From assembly GCA_011522905.1 (NCBI GenBank), contig WTIB01000145.1:1-6459 (forward strand): a stretch of 6,459 nucleotides of DNA, read 5' to 3'. A program made the translations under genes and the position numbers. This stretch comes from Crocinitomicaceae bacterium (lineage in GTDB: Bacteria > Bacteroidota > Bacteroidia > Flavobacteriales_D > Crocinitomicaceae). The notes under the pieces are model-generated. The model was given only the letters and a program-made list of their open reading frames with translations, was not told the DNA's origin and searched no databases. Positions within the stretch are counted from its first letter, which is position 1. Each line of letters starts with the position of its first letter. Positions 1 through 6,417 of this stretch are shown here, one piece after another.

Positions 1-98
1 TGCTTCAGCATTATGAGTTCCTTTTCAATAAAATCACCACGTTTCTAGAAATTTATAAGCTATCAGGAAAATTAGCGCTTGACTATGTCAATGATTAA
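1..98 (+). CDS. C-terminal end of an unidentified plus-strand protein (5' truncated)
   Basis: A reading frame open from the left edge gives 31 complete codons and ends with TAA at 96-98. It ends with residues KLALDYVND and contains an amphipathic-looking stretch (FLFNKITTFLEIYKL) that would fit a C-terminal helix. I do not recognise the family. All three minus-strand frames and the other two plus frames have stops in this stretch, so this is the only frame that can be coding here. Its stop overlaps the stop of the convergent WD40 gene (TTA at 95-97 on the plus strand), a common layout for tightly packed convergent genes. An open run of 31 codons in AT-rich DNA could occur by chance, so the call is tentative. 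Confidence 0.4.
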   Translation, partial: LQHYEFLFNKITTFLEIYKLSGKLALDYVND

Positions 99-1015
99 TT
101 TTCTCTAAAAACAATGATTTTTGTATCATCCCCTCCAGATGAAAAAGAATGTTCATTAATTTTTATCAGTGTGTTGACAGAAAAATTATGGCCTTGGCTT
201 TTATGATCAATTTTCTGTATTACCTTTTCATAAAAACCTTTCCAAACTTTTATGGACCGATCTCTACTTGCAGAAATTGAAACATCATCATTCATGGCCA
301 AAAGTGAATAAATGGTGTAATGATGTGCAGGTATTGATTTCAATTGTTCGCCATTCAGATTATAAATGCGAATACGCGCATCATTTCCCCCTGAAGCAAG
401 TAATTTTCTTTTTTCACAAAACAACAACGAAGAAACCCCGTTATCATTTGCCTTGAAGGTCTTCAATTCGTTATAGTACTCCGTTTCAAAAATGCTTATT
501 TCCCCATTCTGTTTACCAACAAACAAGAGCTTTTCGGATGATGAGTAAAACATGGCTCTTATTTTACCACAGTTTAAATGAATCATCATTTGAAGCTCCC
601 AAGTTTTATTATCCCAAATAGATAAATATCCCTCCTGATCTCCAACATAAATATGATTGCGGTCAAGATTTTTTTCTATCGAAAATATGGCATTTCGATG
701 TTGTGTAAAACAACGAATTTCCTTTTTGGAAATCACATCGAATAAATTCAAACGACCATCCGAACCACCTACAATTAAGGTATTGCTTTCTTCAATAAAA
801 TGAATCGCATAAGATGGTTTTTCCAGCTTTATCGCAAAGCTATCCTGACTACCGTTATTAATATCCCATCTAACCACGTATTTATCCCCTGAGGAAGAAT
901 AGATATGATCAGAGCTTCTGGTTAAGGCGTAAATTGCGGCTGAATGACCGTCAATGGTATAGTGATGAGCAAAATAAGTCCCTGAACTATGACTCGTCTT
1001 CTTCATCCTCATCAT
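95..1015 (-). CDS. WD40-repeat seven-bladed beta-propeller protein
   Basis: A 306-residue protein that is almost entirely WD40 repeats. Seven blades can be counted from their closing strand-c motifs, whose aromatic residues fall at W50, F92, W134, F176, Y218, W258 and F303, spaced 40 to 45 residues apart. Typical GH and SGGxD turns precede them (GH at 23-24 and 275-276, GGND at 209-212, GGDD at 294-297). Seven blades make a complete closed propeller, with no enzymatic domain, signal peptide or membrane segment, so a cytoplasmic protein-binding scaffold is likely. The partner is unknown. The gene is last in the TPR-comA-WD40 operon and starts inside comA, 29 bases before the comA stop, so translation is probably coupled. 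Three in-frame ATGs (1015, 1012, 1006) compete as start; the residues between them are outside the repeats, so the choice is open. No Shine-Dalgarno sequence is visible. Confidence 0.9.
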   Translation of the reverse strand: MMRMKKTSHSSGTYFAHHYTIDGHSAAIYALTRSSDHIYSSSGDKYVVRWDINNGSQDSFAIKLEKPSYAIHFIEESNTLIVGGSDGRLNLFDVISKKEIRCFTQHRNAIFSIEKNLDRNHIYVGDQEGYLSIWDNKTWELQMMIHLNCGKIRAMFYSSSEKLLFVGKQNGEISIFETEYYNELKTFKANDNGVSSLLFCEKRKLLASGGNDARIRIYNLNGEQLKSIPAHHYTIYSLLAMNDDVSISASRDRSIKVWKGFYEKVIQKIDHKSQGHNFSVNTLIKINEHSFSSGGDDTKIIVFREN

Positions 1016-1802
1016 TTATTTGCTTCAGGCGCTCTTCAACTTTTTTGGGTAGATATTCAAAAAATGTATCTCCACGTAAACCTAAACGCAAACATTCAAG
1101 AGGAATCAAATCCTTTGGTGCAATATTACCAAGGTTTACCTCCGCACCAAAAAGCTTAATAAACCAAACTTGTTGATTTTTTTGAGGTGCCTCCCATAAA
1201 ATATCTTGAGGAGCTATTTTCGAGATAATACGATTAATTAATAAGGTATGTGCCGTTCCATTTGGTCGAAACACACCAACATTTCCGGATTCTCTTCCTT
1301 CTGCAATCACCTTCCAACTTCCTGCTTCCAACTCAGAATGCATCATTCTGATCCATTTTGCAGGTGATATTAAAATACCAGAATCTTTCGAACCCACCTC
1401 TGACATTACTGTCCTATCTTTAGACATTTTTTCTATTAATTCGCATTTTATATCGTGCGGAATAATGATTGAACCATCCGATATTTCAGCCAAATCTAAA
1501 TCGTATTGATTTAATAACTTTATATATTGATCGAATTTCCCTCTTGCATAAAATGCCTCAAATAACGTACCTCCGAAGTAAGGTCGAATTCCAGCTTTTT
1601 TATACAACTTAATTTTTTGCTCAAGGTTTTGGGTAACATAAGAGGTTCCAAAACCAAACTTTACTACATCTGTCAAATGACCCGAAGACTCAATAAAATC
1701 TTCCGTTTCTCTAAGGCTAAGCCCCTTGTCCATCATCATTGTAACCCCTTGATTACGAGGTTTTTCAGACCTTTTAGGAATGTAGGATAATTTAAAATTC
1801 AT
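987..1802 (-). CDS. comA: Phosphosulfolactate synthase (ComA family)
   Basis: Predicted to add sulfite to phosphoenolpyruvate to give (R)-2-phospho-3-sulfolactate, the first step of the ComA route to coenzyme M and other sulfonates; cytoplasmic TIM barrel. The 271 residues show the family motifs in order: DKGLS (25-29), KFGFGTS (48-54), GGTLFE (77-82), EISDGS (106-111), EVGSK (135-139), EGRESG (168-173), WEAPQKNQQ (203-211), NLGNI (223-227) and LRLGLRGDT (238-246). From memory these align closely with the Methanocaldococcus jannaschii enzyme, which is about 20 residues shorter; the extra length is mainly a C-terminal tail ending in an acidic run (264-270). The ATG start lies 6 bases after the TPR gene stop. 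The tail overlaps the WD40 gene. No comB, comC or comD homologue is present here, so the final product cannot be read from context. The family also includes plant Hsa32-like proteins, so the activity is inferred. Confidence 0.92.
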   Translation of the reverse strand: MNFKLSYIPKRSEKPRNQGVTMMMDKGLSLRETEDFIESSGHLTDVVKFGFGTSYVTQNLEQKIKLYKKAGIRPYFGGTLFEAFYARGKFDQYIKLLNQYDLDLAEISDGSIIIPHDIKCELIEKMSKDRTVMSEVGSKDSGILISPAKWIRMMHSELEAGSWKVIAEGRESGNVGVFRPNGTAHTLLINRIISKIAPQDILWEAPQKNQQVWFIKLFGAEVNLGNIAPKDLIPLECLRLGLRGDTFFEYLPKKVEERLKQINDEDEEDES

Positions 1803-1808
1803 TGATAT

Positions 1809-3209
1809 TTAGTCTTTTGATATATTCAAAAAGTCTTGATCATCCAACAGATTTGGATTGATTTCAAAAATAGATCTCGCCTTCTCTCCATTTTCCTTCA
1901 GGCATTTGGAAAATAAATGCAAGGCCTCATCTTTTTGACCAAGTAACCAAAACAAATTGATTTCCAATATGGAAGAAATCTTGTTTGATTCATGCTCATC
2001 CATGAACTCTCTTAAAACTGAAAAGGCTTGTTGGGGTGAGAATTCTGTCAATAACTCTATATAATCGGATAAACATTCCTCGTCATTTGGATTGATTTCC
2101 AATGATTTCTTGTAAAATTCAATGGCCTTATCAAAGTCTTCAATTTTCTCAAATGCACCTGCTAACACATGCATAATTCCGGAGTTCGTAGGGTCAAACT
2201 CTAAGGCCTTTTCTATTAAAATGATGGCCTCATTTGTATTTCCTTCAATATCCTCTACAATTCCCAATCCTAGCCATGCCTCTGAAAACATAGGGGCAAG
2301 TTCCAAACTCCTTTTGTAATGATGCTTTGAAAGCTCCAATTCATTGACCTGTTCATAACATTCACCAATATAGCAATAGGCTGTGGCATCATCTCCGTCA
2401 ATTCTCATACATTCGTTAAAATGTTCAATTGCCTTGTAAAATTTTTCCTTTGATAAATAGGCATTCGCAATATTAAAGTGTGCCGGGCCAAAATTTGAAT
2501 TAATCAAAATAGAATAATCATACGCCCATAGCGCCTTTTCATAATTTTCAATTTTACTGTATGCATTTCCAAGATTATACCATGCGGTAAAGGAATAAGG
2601 ATTTTCATCAATAAACTGGGAATAACATTCAATAGCCAAATTATAATCACCCAACTGGTCATAACAAAAGGCAATCTCGTATAAGGCTCCTTCATTTTCA
2701 GAATTGACCATCAAAGCTGTTTTAAGAATAATTATCGCTTCTTTAAAATTACCCAAGTTCTGGTATTCCATTGCAATATCCAGATAAATATCATCCAAAT
2801 CTTCATCTCCAGCTGCTTCAATCGCGAGATTATAATTTTTAATGGCATTTTTTGAGTCACGAAGCTGACTAAATAATGAAGCTTTGGTCAAGAAATATTC
2901 AAAAGAAAGCATTCCGAAATTTTCTATGCTGTCCGTAATTTCAAGGGCCTCATTTAATTTACCCAAACCTCCAAGAGCTTGAGCCTTTCGCAAATGAAAA
3001 AGATGGTTATATGAAAAGTGCGTTAAAGCGTAGTCTGCTGCAACTTTAGCCTTTGAGAAATTTCCATTCACAAGATAGTGGTCAACAATAGCTTCGATAC
3101 GATCGCTATCCATAAAACCTATTTGAACACCTTTAAGATATGATTCAAATTGTTCGAGATCTTCCTTTAAGAATTTTTCTCCGCTATCATCATCTTCATC
3201 ATCAAACAT
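1809..3209 (-). CDS. Tetratricopeptide-repeat (TPR) solenoid protein
   Basis: A 466-residue soluble protein made almost wholly of TPRs. The small residue at TPR position 20 occurs at 54, 88, 122, 158, 192, 226, 260, 294 (Ser), 328 and 362, a spacing of 34 with a single 36. The matching position-8 Gly/Ala falls 12 residues earlier in nine of the ten (76, 110, 146, 180, 214, 248, 282, 316, 350). Two weaker units follow around A395 and A429. So there are about ten clear and two degenerate repeats and no catalytic domain. The N-terminus has a strongly acidic run (DDEDDD, 3-8). There is no signal peptide or membrane helix, so it is expected in the cytoplasm as a scaffold for protein contacts. It is first in the operon with comA and the WD40 gene, which suggests a common process, but its partner cannot be named. 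ATG start at 3209, downstream of an A-rich leader without Shine-Dalgarno. Confidence 0.93.
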   Translation of the reverse strand: MFDDEDDDSGEKFLKEDLEQFESYLKGVQIGFMDSDRIEAIVDHYLVNGNFSKAKVAADYALTHFSYNHLFHLRKAQALGGLGKLNEALEITDSIENFGMLSFEYFLTKASLFSQLRDSKNAIKNYNLAIEAAGDEDLDDIYLDIAMEYQNLGNFKEAIIILKTALMVNSENEGALYEIAFCYDQLGDYNLAIECYSQFIDENPYSFTAWYNLGNAYSKIENYEKALWAYDYSILINSNFGPAHFNIANAYLSKEKFYKAIEHFNECMRIDGDDATAYCYIGECYEQVNELELSKHHYKRSLELAPMFSEAWLGLGIVEDIEGNTNEAIILIEKALEFDPTNSGIMHVLAGAFEKIEDFDKAIEFYKKSLEINPNDEECLSDYIELLTEFSPQQAFSVLREFMDEHESNKISSILEINLFWLLGQKDEALHLFSKCLKENGEKARSIFEINPNLLDDQDFLNISKD

Positions 3210-3222
3210 ATCGTGTTTTTCT

Positions 3223-3230
3223 TAAAGTTA
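3223..3230 (-). promoter_or_regulatory. Possible -7 promoter element for the TPR-comA-WD40 operon
   Basis: On the minus strand the bases read TAACTTTA, matching seven of eight positions of the Bacteroidota consensus TAnnTTTG, and end 13 bases before the TPR ATG. A TTA at 3252-3254 lies 21 bases upstream and is a poor -33 candidate (consensus TTG). The rest of the 91-base gap between lhgO and this operon (3210-3300) is AT-rich and shows no clear hairpin terminator. Its support is the matching position of the elements before lhgO and mtaB. Confidence 0.35.
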
Positions 3231-3300
3231 ATTTTATTTTAATTCTGCGCGTAAGAACATTAAAAAATATTATTAACATTCAAATTGTTTATTTCTACTA

Positions 3301-4512
3301 CTATTTAATCGAAAAGTGTTTTTCAGCTTCTTCAGATACATAATTTCCTATGGCAAGTGATGCAGTTGCCGCTGGCGATGGAGCATTTAAAACATGTATT
3401 GAATTGCCATGATATTCAATTCTAAAGTCATCTCTTGTATCACCATCCTGAGAAAGAAGTAAAGCCCTCACTCCTGCTCTTCCCGGGCGAATATCATTTG
3501 ATTCCAATGAAGGTATCATTCGTTGAAGTGTTTTTAAAAATAATCGTTTGGAAAACGCCCTTCGATATTCATTAATTCCAAATGACATATTGTTGAAAAA
3601 TAATTTCCATGTCCCACCATAACTCAATGCATCAGCCGTATCCTTGAGAGAAAAATCAGTCTTATTATACCCTTCTCTTTTAAAAGTAAAAACAGCATTT
3701 GGGCCACATTCAATCTCACCATTCGTCATTCTCGTAAAATGAACTCCTAAAAATGGAAAGTCAGGATTCGGAACGGGGTAAATCAAATTTTTGACTTTAT
3801 GTTTAGCTTGATCTGTCAATTCATAATAATCACCCCTAAAACCAACAACTTTTTCTTTCAAATTAACACCGTCCTTTTTAGCCAATCGATCTGCCTGAAG
3901 CCCTGCACAAAAAACCAAGTATTTGGCTTTAAATGTTCCTTTAGCTGAATGTAAAACTGAAAAGGTGTCCTCTTTAACTATATTTTTTATTTCATGCCCC
4001 ATGAAAACCTTACTGTTTTCATTAATCGATTGGGCGAGCTCAACCATTTTTTTTGTGGCTCCAACAAAATCGATAATACCCGTACACGGCACCCATATAC
4101 CACCAATGGATTTCACATGAGGTTCAATTTCTCTTACTTGCTCAGCAGTGATTTTCTCTATTCCTTCTATCTTATTTTCAGTTCCAATACCAAAAATTCG
4201 ATTCATATGAGGTAGCTCTTTCTCGTCAGTGGCAACAACAACCTTTCCGCAAACATCGTGATCTACGTTATAAGTTTTGGCAAAATCGACCAATTCATGA
4301 CGCCCTTCTATACAGTTTCTGGCCTTGAGTGATCCAGGTTTATAATATAATCCTGAATGAATTACTCCGGAATTATGTCCAGTTTGATGAGCTGCTAGTG
4401 AATCCTCTTTTTCGAAAAGCGCAAGCTTTAATGAAGGGTTTCTCTTCTGAATTTTATAAAAAGTTGCTGCTCCAACAATACCTCCTCCTATAATGGCAAT
4501 ATCAAACTGCAT
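3301..4512 (-). CDS. lhgO: L-2-hydroxyglutarate oxidase / dehydrogenase (FAD-dependent)
   Basis: Oxidises L-2-hydroxyglutarate to 2-oxoglutarate with FAD, passing electrons to the membrane quinone pool in the E. coli enzyme; it removes a side product of metabolic dehydrogenases or serves glutarate breakdown. Counting from the ATG at 4512 (403 residues): the N-terminal dinucleotide-binding motif IIGGGIVG at 7-14, the acidic residue E34 ending the second strand, the family signature HQTGHNSGVIHSGLYY at 42-57, GVHFTRM at 256-262, GPNAVF at 270-275, AGVRA at 346-350 and the C-terminal FAD loop NAPSPAATAS at 376-385. These match E. coli LhgO (about 422 residues) along the whole length. An upstream TTG at 4527 would add five residues, but it lies within a promoter-like TAGTTTTG, so the ATG is preferred. 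It has its own divergent promoter region and no glutarate genes nearby, so a metabolite-repair role is more likely here. Confidence 0.93.
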   Translation of the reverse strand: MQFDIAIIGGGIVGAATFYKIQKRNPSLKLALFEKEDSLAAHQTGHNSGVIHSGLYYKPGSLKARNCIEGRHELVDFAKTYNVDHDVCGKVVVATDEKELPHMNRIFGIGTENKIEGIEKITAEQVREIEPHVKSIGGIWVPCTGIIDFVGATKKMVELAQSINENSKVFMGHEIKNIVKEDTFSVLHSAKGTFKAKYLVFCAGLQADRLAKKDGVNLKEKVVGFRGDYYELTDQAKHKVKNLIYPVPNPDFPFLGVHFTRMTNGEIECGPNAVFTFKREGYNKTDFSLKDTADALSYGGTWKLFFNNMSFGINEYRRAFSKRLFLKTLQRMIPSLESNDIRPGRAGVRALLLSQDGDTRDDFRIEYHGNSIHVLNAPSPAATASLAIGNYVSEEAEKHFSIK

Positions 4513-4524
4513 GTTTTTTTTTCG

Positions 4525-4532
4525 CAAAACTA
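4525..4532 (-). promoter_or_regulatory. Probable -7 promoter element for lhgO
   Basis: The minus strand reads TAGTTTTG, a full match to the Bacteroidota sigma-A -7 consensus TAnnTTTG, ending 12 bases before the preferred ATG. No TTG lies at the usual 17 to 23 bases upstream (nearest 28), so the -33 half is missing. A run of nine A residues (4514-4522 on the plus strand as T) separates the element from the start codon. Confidence 0.42.
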
Positions 4533-4584
4533 ATGAATATCTCTATTTTCTTGGGTAATTCAATGGAATTAAAATCACAATCCT

Positions 4585-4615
4585 TTTGAATAATTTTTAC
4601 GAAGCTTTAAATTTG
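4585..4615 (+). promoter_or_regulatory. Probable sigma-A promoter of the mtaB-PTPS-folE cluster
   Basis: TTTG at 4585-4588, a spacer of 19 bases, then TAAATTTG at 4608-4615. Both halves are perfect matches to the known Bacteroidota promoter consensus (-33 TTTG, -7 TAnnTTTG) with a normal spacer. The element ends 12 bases before the mtaB ATG, so the transcript would begin only about five to eight bases ahead of the start codon. The TTG inside the -33 element is also a formal start codon for a longer mtaB frame, which this promoter argues against. Confidence 0.6.
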
Positions 4616-4627
4616 CACCCACGGATT

Positions 4628-5956
4628 ATGATTCAATTTAAAAAAGTAGCATTTCATACCTTTGGCTGTAAGCTTAACTTTTCGGAAACCTCGACAATTT
4701 CGAGACTTTTCGAAAATGCAGGTATAGCTAAAGTAACTTTAGATGATTTTCCTGATATTTTCGTAATCAATACCTGCTCCGTTACAGAAAATGCTGATAA
4801 AAGGTGTAAACAACTCGTTCGCAAAGTCAAAAGACTAAATCCAGATTGTCATGTCATCATTGTAGGATGTTTTGCTCAATTAAAACCCAATGAAATTGCA
4901 GAAATTGATGGGGTTGATATGGTTTTAGGAGCTAATGAGAAGTTCAATATACTAGAACATCTAGATAATTTAAATAAGGATTCAGATAAAGCACATGTAT
5001 CTTTTGACCATATCAAAAAGACGAAAGATTTTATTCCTTCTTTTTCCATTGGTGACCGAACAAGATCCTTTTTGAAAATTCAAGATGGATGTGATTATTT
5101 CTGTACTTTCTGTACAATACCCTTGGCAAGAGGGAAAAGCAGAAATGCGAGTATTGATGAAACTGTACAAGAAACATTAAAAATTGCAAAAACATCCGTT
5201 AAGGAAGTCGTTTTAACAGGGGTCAATATTGGTGATTTCGGCCAAGGAAATGAGGAGAACTTTTTTCAGCTCATACAGGAATTAGATAAAATATCGGGAA
5301 TTGAAAGATTCAGGATTTCATCCATTGAACCCAATTTATTGTCCGATGAAATTATTGAGTTTTGTTTAAATAAAGCGAAAAGATTTGCTCCCCATTTTCA
5401 TATTCCGCTTCAATCTGGAAATGATGAAATGCTTAAGGCCATGAGGAGAAAGTATGATACTAAATTGTATAAGAATCGCATTGAATTGATTAAAAAACTC
5501 AGACCAGACGCTTGTATTGGTGTTGATGTTATTGTAGGATTTCCCGGCGAAACTGATGAGCACTTCAATGATACACTTCAATTTCTAAAGGATTTAGACG
5601 TTTCTTATCTTCATGTTTTTACATATTCGGAACGAGCAAACACTACGGCTAATAAAATGAAGGAGAGCGTACCTATGTCTAAAAGAAAAGAAAGAAGTCA
5701 AATATTACATATGCTCTCAGAGCGAAAGAAAAGAGCATTTTACGAGTTAAATAAAAACTCAGAAAGGCCAGTTCTTATTGAAAATGAAGACAATAACGGT
5801 ATGATGTTTGGCTTTACAGATAATTATGTAAAAATTAAAGTCCCATATGACTCTTCATACACAAATACCATACAAACTTTAAGTTTGAAAGAGTTGGACA
5901 GGGACCTCATCTTTAAAACTGACTTGAAAATCGCCTCAAAACAAGAACTGATTTGA
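4628..5956 (+). CDS. mtaB: tRNA (N6-threonylcarbamoyladenosine(37)-C2)-methylthiotransferase MtaB
   Basis: Converts t6A to ms2t6A at position 37 of tRNAs reading ANN codons, using S-adenosylmethionine and two [4Fe-4S] clusters. From the ATG at 4628 (442 residues): the N-terminal methylthiotransferase domain with cluster cysteines C14 (HTFGCKLN), C50 (INTCSVT) and C81 (VGCFAQ); the radical-SAM domain with C155-x3-C159-x2-C162 (GCDYFCTFC) followed by IPLARGKSRN; HIPLQSGND at 258-266 and VDVIVGFPGETDE at 299-311; and a C-terminal TRAM-like tRNA-binding region from about 373 to 430. The HTFGCKLN form and overall length fit MtaB rather than MiaB or RimO. An upstream TTG at 4586 keeps the frame open, but it sits in the predicted -33 element and adds 14 residues not expected before FHTFGCKLN. 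The stop overlaps the start of the next gene, indicating co-transcription. Confidence 0.94.
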   Translation: MIQFKKVAFHTFGCKLNFSETSTISRLFENAGIAKVTLDDFPDIFVINTCSVTENADKRCKQLVRKVKRLNPDCHVIIVGCFAQLKPNEIAEIDGVDMVLGANEKFNILEHLDNLNKDSDKAHVSFDHIKKTKDFIPSFSIGDRTRSFLKIQDGCDYFCTFCTIPLARGKSRNASIDETVQETLKIAKTSVKEVVLTGVNIGDFGQGNEENFFQLIQELDKISGIERFRISSIEPNLLSDEIIEFCLNKAKRFAPHFHIPLQSGNDEMLKAMRRKYDTKLYKNRIELIKKLRPDACIGVDVIVGFPGETDEHFNDTLQFLKDLDVSYLHVFTYSERANTTANKMKESVPMSKRKERSQILHMLSERKKRAFYELNKNSERPVLIENEDNNGMMFGFTDNYVKIKVPYDSSYTNTIQTLSLKELDRDLIFKTDLKIASKQELI

Positions 5957-6384
5957 AAAACATTTATATAACACGTCGTGAAACTTTTAATGCTGCTCAT
6001 AAACTAAGAAGAGAGGACTGGAGTGATGAAAAGAATGAGTTGGTATTCGGGAAATGTGCGAATAAAAATTGGCACGGTCACAATTTTGAACTTTTTGTTA
6101 CTGTTAAAGGTGTACCTTCGGTAGACACGGGCTTTGTCATAAACCTAAAAGAGCTTGGAGAGATCATAAAAAAAAGTGTAATAGAAAAGATCGATCACAA
6201 AAACATTAATTTAGATGTTGATTTTATGAAAGGTAAAATGTCTTCCACAGAAAATTTAGCCATCGGAATTTGGAAAGAAATAGAACATGAGATAGTTAAA
6301 ATGGGTGGTGAATTGGTTAAAATTAAATTATTTGAAACGGAAAATAATTTTGTTGAATATTTTGGAGGCAAAGAACCATATTAG
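5953..6384 (+). CDS. 6-pyruvoyl-tetrahydropterin synthase family protein, PTPS-II-like
   Basis: Acts on 7,8-dihydroneopterin triphosphate made by FolE. The 143 residues have all active-site parts: zinc ligands H16 (FNAAH), H41 and H43 (WHGHNF); catalytic cysteine C35 in FGKCANKNWHGH; the D81-H82 pair (DHKNINLDV); STEN at 98-101; and the pterin-anchoring Glu in ETENN (128-132). Cys and the first His are separated by five residues (C-x5-HGH), as in animal PTPS (CNNPNGHGH), whereas QueD has C-x3-HGH. The likely product is therefore 6-pyruvoyl-tetrahydropterin for tetrahydrobiopterin-type cofactors, though automatic annotation would probably give 6-carboxytetrahydropterin synthase (QueD). The start is TTG at 5953, inside TTGA, which also holds the mtaB stop. 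No ATG lies between the preceding in-frame stop at 5920 and the conserved N-terminus, so TTG is the best start and translation is probably coupled to mtaB. Confidence 0.88.
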   Translation: MKNIYITRRETFNAAHKLRREDWSDEKNELVFGKCANKNWHGHNFELFVTVKGVPSVDTGFVINLKELGEIIKKSVIEKIDHKNINLDVDFMKGKMSSTENLAIGIWKEIEHEIVKMGGELVKIKLFETENNFVEYFGGKEPY

Positions 6385-6417
6385 GCCTTTTAATGTTGAA
6401 ATATAGAGAGACGGAAA

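Noticed and set aside
934..1176. Plus-strand frame of about 80 codons with a serine run
   Set aside because: It is antisense to the comA and WD40 coding sequence; the serine run is the complement of the acidic codon run, and no family features are seen.
3255..3287. AT-rich inverted and direct repeats (two AACATT copies, TTAA ends) between lhgO and the TPR gene as a terminator or operator
   Set aside because: The possible stems are short, AT-only and interrupted; such patterns are expected by chance in DNA of this composition.
4513..4527. Upstream TTG start adding five residues to LhgO
   Set aside because: It overlaps the TAGTTTTG promoter-like element, and the ATG at 4512 sits directly before the FAD-binding strand as in E. 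coli LhgO.
4586..4627. Upstream TTG start adding 14 residues to mtaB
   Set aside because: The TTG belongs to a perfect -33 element (TTTG-N19-TAAATTTG), and the MtaB family normally begins just before the FHTFGCKLN motif, as the ATG at 4628 gives.
6391..6398. TAATGTTG as a separate promoter for folE
   Set aside because: It mismatches the -7 consensus, lies 19 rather than 12 bases before the start, and the nearest upstream TTTG is 26 bases away.
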